NCBI GenBank assembly: GCA_934454215.1
Contig: CAKSGG010000068.1
Coordinates: 1-17,084 of the forward strand
Direction: 5' to 3'
Source of the DNA: an uncultured Clostridia bacterium
Lineage (GTDB): Bacteria; Bacillota; Clostridia; UBA1381
DNA: 17,084 nucleotides
The notes beneath the pieces were generated by a model. It saw only the letters and a list, made by a program, of their open reading frames with translations. It was not told the origin of the DNA and made no database searches. This document shows positions 14,816-17,084 of this stretch, piece after piece. A program made the translations under genes and the position numbers. How positions within the stretch are numbered: the stretch's first letter is position 1; each line of letters starts with the position of its first letter.

Positions 14816-15805
14816 ATGAAATTAACATATGACGATATTCGGCGTTTTGCTTTCGGTGTTGAATATACCGAAGAAAAAGACGGCAAAGTAATATTTTCGA
14901 GATTTACAAAACAGCAGAGAGATACTCTGACTTACGGATTCGGCAAAAGCTTTTTAACCGCCGGAGTACGCCTTGAATTTGAAACCGACAGCAGCAAGAT
15001 AAAAATAGAAACGTCTGTCGATGATTCCAACTATGAAAAAAGAACCTTTTATTCGTTTGATATATTCTGCAACGGTCTTGAACTGGGTCATATAAAAAAT
15101 TTTAACAAAGAACCCGTATATCCATACAAAAAATACTTTAATAAAGACAGGTCAAAGGCTTTCAGACTTCCGCACGGCTTAAACCGAATTTGTATTTATT
15201 TTCCATGGTCGGTGCAGGGTATGATAAGAGGGATATACATTGATGACGGAGCTGTTATACAGCCTGTTATTAAAAATAAAAAAATTCTTATGTTCGGAGA
15301 TTCCATAACACAAGGCTATGATGCCGCATACCCATCAAATTCTTACGCTGCAAGGCTCGCCGATTTGCTTGATGCCGATGCAATCAACAAAGGCATAGGC
15401 GGTTCCGTTTTTATTCCGAAGCTTGCAAAAGAAAGAGAAAATTTTACTCCCGATATTATAACGGTTGCTTACGGTACAAACGACTGGAACGGTTCGGAAT
15501 TTGATGACTTCAAAAACAGATGTAATTTATTTTACGGTAATTTAAAGGATAACTATCCCGATACGCCGATTTTTGCAATATCCCCTATATGGCGTTTTGA
15601 CGCAGAAGAGCCTCGCCATATAGACTCATTCGGTGATGTAAGCACGGTAATAAAGGAGACTGCCGATAAATACGATAATATAACATTTATAGACGGTATA
15701 AATTTTATACCCCAAAACAGAGAATATTACCGCGATTTATATCTTCACCCTAATGATAAGGGATTTGATTTTTATATTAAAGCGTTGTCAGCTTTTTTAC
15801 GATAA
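14816..15805 (+). CDS. SGNH/GDSL hydrolase, carbohydrate-esterase-like
   Basis: Predicted esterase that removes acyl groups from a carbohydrate. The 329-residue product has an N-terminal beta-rich domain (about 1-150; note VRLEFETDSSKIKIE at 51-65) of the jelly-roll type found in CE2-like acetylesterases, followed by an SGNH domain. The catalytic blocks are FGDSIT (160-165; S163), the glycine in NKGIGGS (191-197), YGTND (219-223; N222) and DLYLHPND near the end (D307, H311). No signal peptide or membrane segment is visible, so as read it acts in the cytoplasm or leaves by an unrecognised route. A purine-rich GGAAAAGGGG (about 14800-14809) precedes the ATG. It is divergent from the acyl-transfer operon across a shared 148-bp promoter region, making a role in turning over the same modification possible but unproven. 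Confidence 0.88.
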   Translation: MKLTYDDIRRFAFGVEYTEEKDGKVIFSRFTKQQRDTLTYGFGKSFLTAGVRLEFETDSSKIKIETSVDDSNYEKRTFYSFDIFCNGLELGHIKNFNKEPVYPYKKYFNKDRSKAFRLPHGLNRICIYFPWSVQGMIRGIYIDDGAVIQPVIKNKKILMFGDSITQGYDAAYPSNSYAARLADLLDADAINKGIGGSVFIPKLAKERENFTPDIITVAYGTNDWNGSEFDDFKNRCNLFYGNLKDNYPDTPIFAISPIWRFDAEEPRHIDSFGDVSTVIKETADKYDNITFIDGINFIPQNREYYRDLYLHPNDKGFDFYIKALSAFLR

Positions 15806-15848
15806 AACAAATCTCCGGCTGTAATGCAGCCGGAGATTTGTTTTTAAT
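15804..15848. terminator. Strong bidirectional intrinsic terminator
   Basis: A perfect 18-bp inverted repeat (15804-15821 and 15827-15844) with a 5-base TAATG loop has a G+C-rich core (CTCCGGCTG / CAGCCGGAG) and flanking A and T runs on both sides, so it can end transcription in both directions. It separates the convergent SGNH gene, whose stop it overlaps, from the secreted-protein gene that ends at 15849. Confidence 0.95.
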
Positions 15849-17084
15849 TTAATTATTTAACGGTGAAAGAGTTTCTCCGTTCCATATAAATGCCTTAACA
15901 GCAGCTATATCATCGCTGTTAGGTATTGTGAATTTTTTGTTGTTTACCGGATATGTAAGCGTATCCGAAACTACTTTTACAAGCTTTCCGTCCGAATCAT
16001 ATGCCGCAAATGCCATAAATGAGGTTTTTCCGTCATTAAGCGACTCATCAAGATACCCTGCATTCATAACCGCATAATATCCGTTTTCATCTTCCGTCAC
16101 TATTGAAGTAATTGCCGTTTCACCGGAATATCTTGCAACCTCAAAATCATCTATGAATACATCGTTTTCAGCGAAGAAAAAGCTTACCTGATTTATCATG
16201 CTTATGCTGTCCGATAAAGCAACAGTTCCGTAATTCACATTATCTACATACAGTGTTGCCGTATGCCTGTCAATATCAAACACCTGCATAAACTCAGCCC
16301 ATCTTCCGTAAGATAACTGCGGTAATTCGCTTATTTTTTGACCACTGACATCAGCTCCTCTGAACCTTATATTGTTACCGTTAAACTTAACGCTTGCCGC
16401 TGTCAATGTTTCACCTGTTTTATATTGCTTTACTTCAATTCCGCTTAAATAATTTTCCATATCGGCACTGCCGTTTATATACTGCCTGTGCTTTACAACA
16501 AACCTGCCGCCGAATCCGCAATTTATTGAAGTCGGAGTAATCGAAAAATTATTTGTGCCTGCCGGAATATATACGTAATGATTTCCCATATTGTCCGATA
16601 TTATTTTTACGCTTTCAGGCTTACTTCCGCCCTTGTTAAAATCTATAATATTTTTATCAAGCTTATCAGTATATGCGTCTGTCTCAAAGTCATATTTTGC
16701 ACTTGCAATTCTGTAGTCCGCAAAATTATCGGGTTCATATACTTTAATTTTTACGGTTGTATCGGGAGCACCCGACGCACCTATCTTTACGGAAGTGAGC
16801 GTATTACCTTTTTCAAACGGAATTACGCCAAGCAGCGTCCTGTTTTTAAAGGCTTCTCCGTAATACATAGCTGTTACCGTACTGTCACTGTAATCAACCG
16901 CAAGACGTATTCTTCCCTTTGCCGCAACTGCCGACGCATCAACAGTATTAGCCACTTTTACGCCGTATAGCGCATTTTCGTCCGTTTTTTCATTACTGTC
17001 AAAAACAGATATTCTTGCAAACTCCGTTCCGTTACTCATTAATATAAACGGAAGATTTGAAGGTGTACCCGTAAATTCATAATC
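15849..17084 (-). CDS. C-terminal part of a secreted, probably carbohydrate-binding protein (runs off the window)
   Basis: The reading frame is open from the stop at 15849 through the window edge, so the start lies beyond base 17084; 411 codons are visible. An internal ATG at 17039 has no ribosome binding site and the frame continues past it as DYEFTGTPSNLPFIL. The composition is that of an exported protein: no cysteine clusters, many beta-strand-like stretches rich in N, T, S and Y. About 170-320 of the visible part looks like a LamG/concanavalin-type lectin fold (GGRFVVKHRQY, then YGRWAEFMQVFDIDRHTATLYVDN in sequence, then FIDDFEVARYSG). The end (VKAFIWNGETLSPL) matches a C-terminal module I associate with large secreted glycoside hydrolases and surface proteins of Clostridia. 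The catalytic part, if any, is outside the window. No function is assigned. Confidence 0.75.
   Translation of the reverse strand, partial: DYEFTGTPSNLPFILMSNGTEFARISVFDSNEKTDENALYGVKVANTVDASAVAAKGRIRLAVDYSDSTVTAMYYGEAFKNRTLLGVIPFEKGNTLTSVKIGASGAPDTTVKIKVYEPDNFADYRIASAKYDFETDAYTDKLDKNIIDFNKGGSKPESVKIISDNMGNHYVYIPAGTNNFSITPTSINCGFGGRFVVKHRQYINGSADMENYLSGIEVKQYKTGETLTAASVKFNGNNIRFRGADVSGQKISELPQLSYGRWAEFMQVFDIDRHTATLYVDNVNYGTVALSDSISMINQVSFFFAENDVFIDDFEVARYSGETAITSIVTEDENGYYAVMNAGYLDESLNDGKTSFMAFAAYDSDGKLVKVVSDTLTYPVNNKKFTIPNSDDIAAVKAFIWNGETLSPLNN

Noticed and set aside
1..17084. CRISPR arrays, insertion sequences, phage genes, tRNAs or riboswitches
   Set aside because: No regularly spaced repeats, transposase or integrase motifs, cloverleaf-like sequences or conserved aptamer cores were recognised by eye; short or degenerate ones could be missed.

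Overview
The window is A+T-rich bacterial chromosome, densely coded and organised as short operons. Its gene content (scpA-scpB behind an M50 protease, a two-repeat DnaD protein, RadA, a class II CCA-adding enzyme) and its GGAGG ribosome binding sites point to a low-GC Gram-positive anaerobe of the class Clostridia, plausibly a gut species. The species cannot be named from the sequence. No rRNA, tRNA, CRISPR array, transposase or phage gene was seen, and no gene-free stretch exceeds 300 bases.

Layout. Bases 1-1572 (minus strand): a site-2-type M50 protease, scpA and the start of scpB, driven by a near-perfect sigma-A promoter. Bases 1690-3532 (plus): thyA and a DnaD-domain gene from their own consensus promoter. 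Bases 3533-4906 (minus): radA, whose stop codon abuts the dnaD stop. Bases 4988-5767 (plus): a membrane-anchored protein of unknown function ending at a bidirectional terminator. Bases 5794-7122 (minus): the tRNA CCA-adding enzyme. Bases 7208-9131 (minus): a sugar-acid module of an enolase-superfamily dehydratase resembling D-galactonate dehydratase and a short-chain dehydrogenase, divergent from an AraC-family regulator (9290-10141, plus). Bases 10122-14667 (minus): a four-gene acyl-transfer cassette. Bases 14816-15805 (plus): a carbohydrate-esterase-like SGNH hydrolase, divergent from that cassette. Bases 15849-17084 (minus): the C-terminal part of a secreted protein, facing the SGNH gene across a perfect 18-bp terminator hairpin.

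The most interesting region is 10122-14667. In transcription order it encodes an AlgI/DltB-like membrane O-acyltransferase (MBOAT), a membrane-anchored protein that fuses a DltD/AlgX-like SGNH domain to a NodB polysaccharide deacetylase, a stand-alone acyl carrier protein, and an FkbH-like HAD enzyme. Characterised FkbH-like enzymes load a glyceryl unit from 1,3-bisphosphoglycerate onto an acyl carrier protein. The cassette therefore parallels the D-alanylation system DltA-B-C-D, with the adenylating enzyme DltA replaced by an FkbH-type loader. My inference is a pathway that carries a glyceryl (or related three-carbon hydroxyacyl) group on the ACP, passes it through the MBOAT, and esterifies an extracellular polysaccharide that the same fusion protein may also de-N-acetylate. 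The divergent SGNH esterase could trim such groups. The acyl donor, acceptor and esterase link are all untested.
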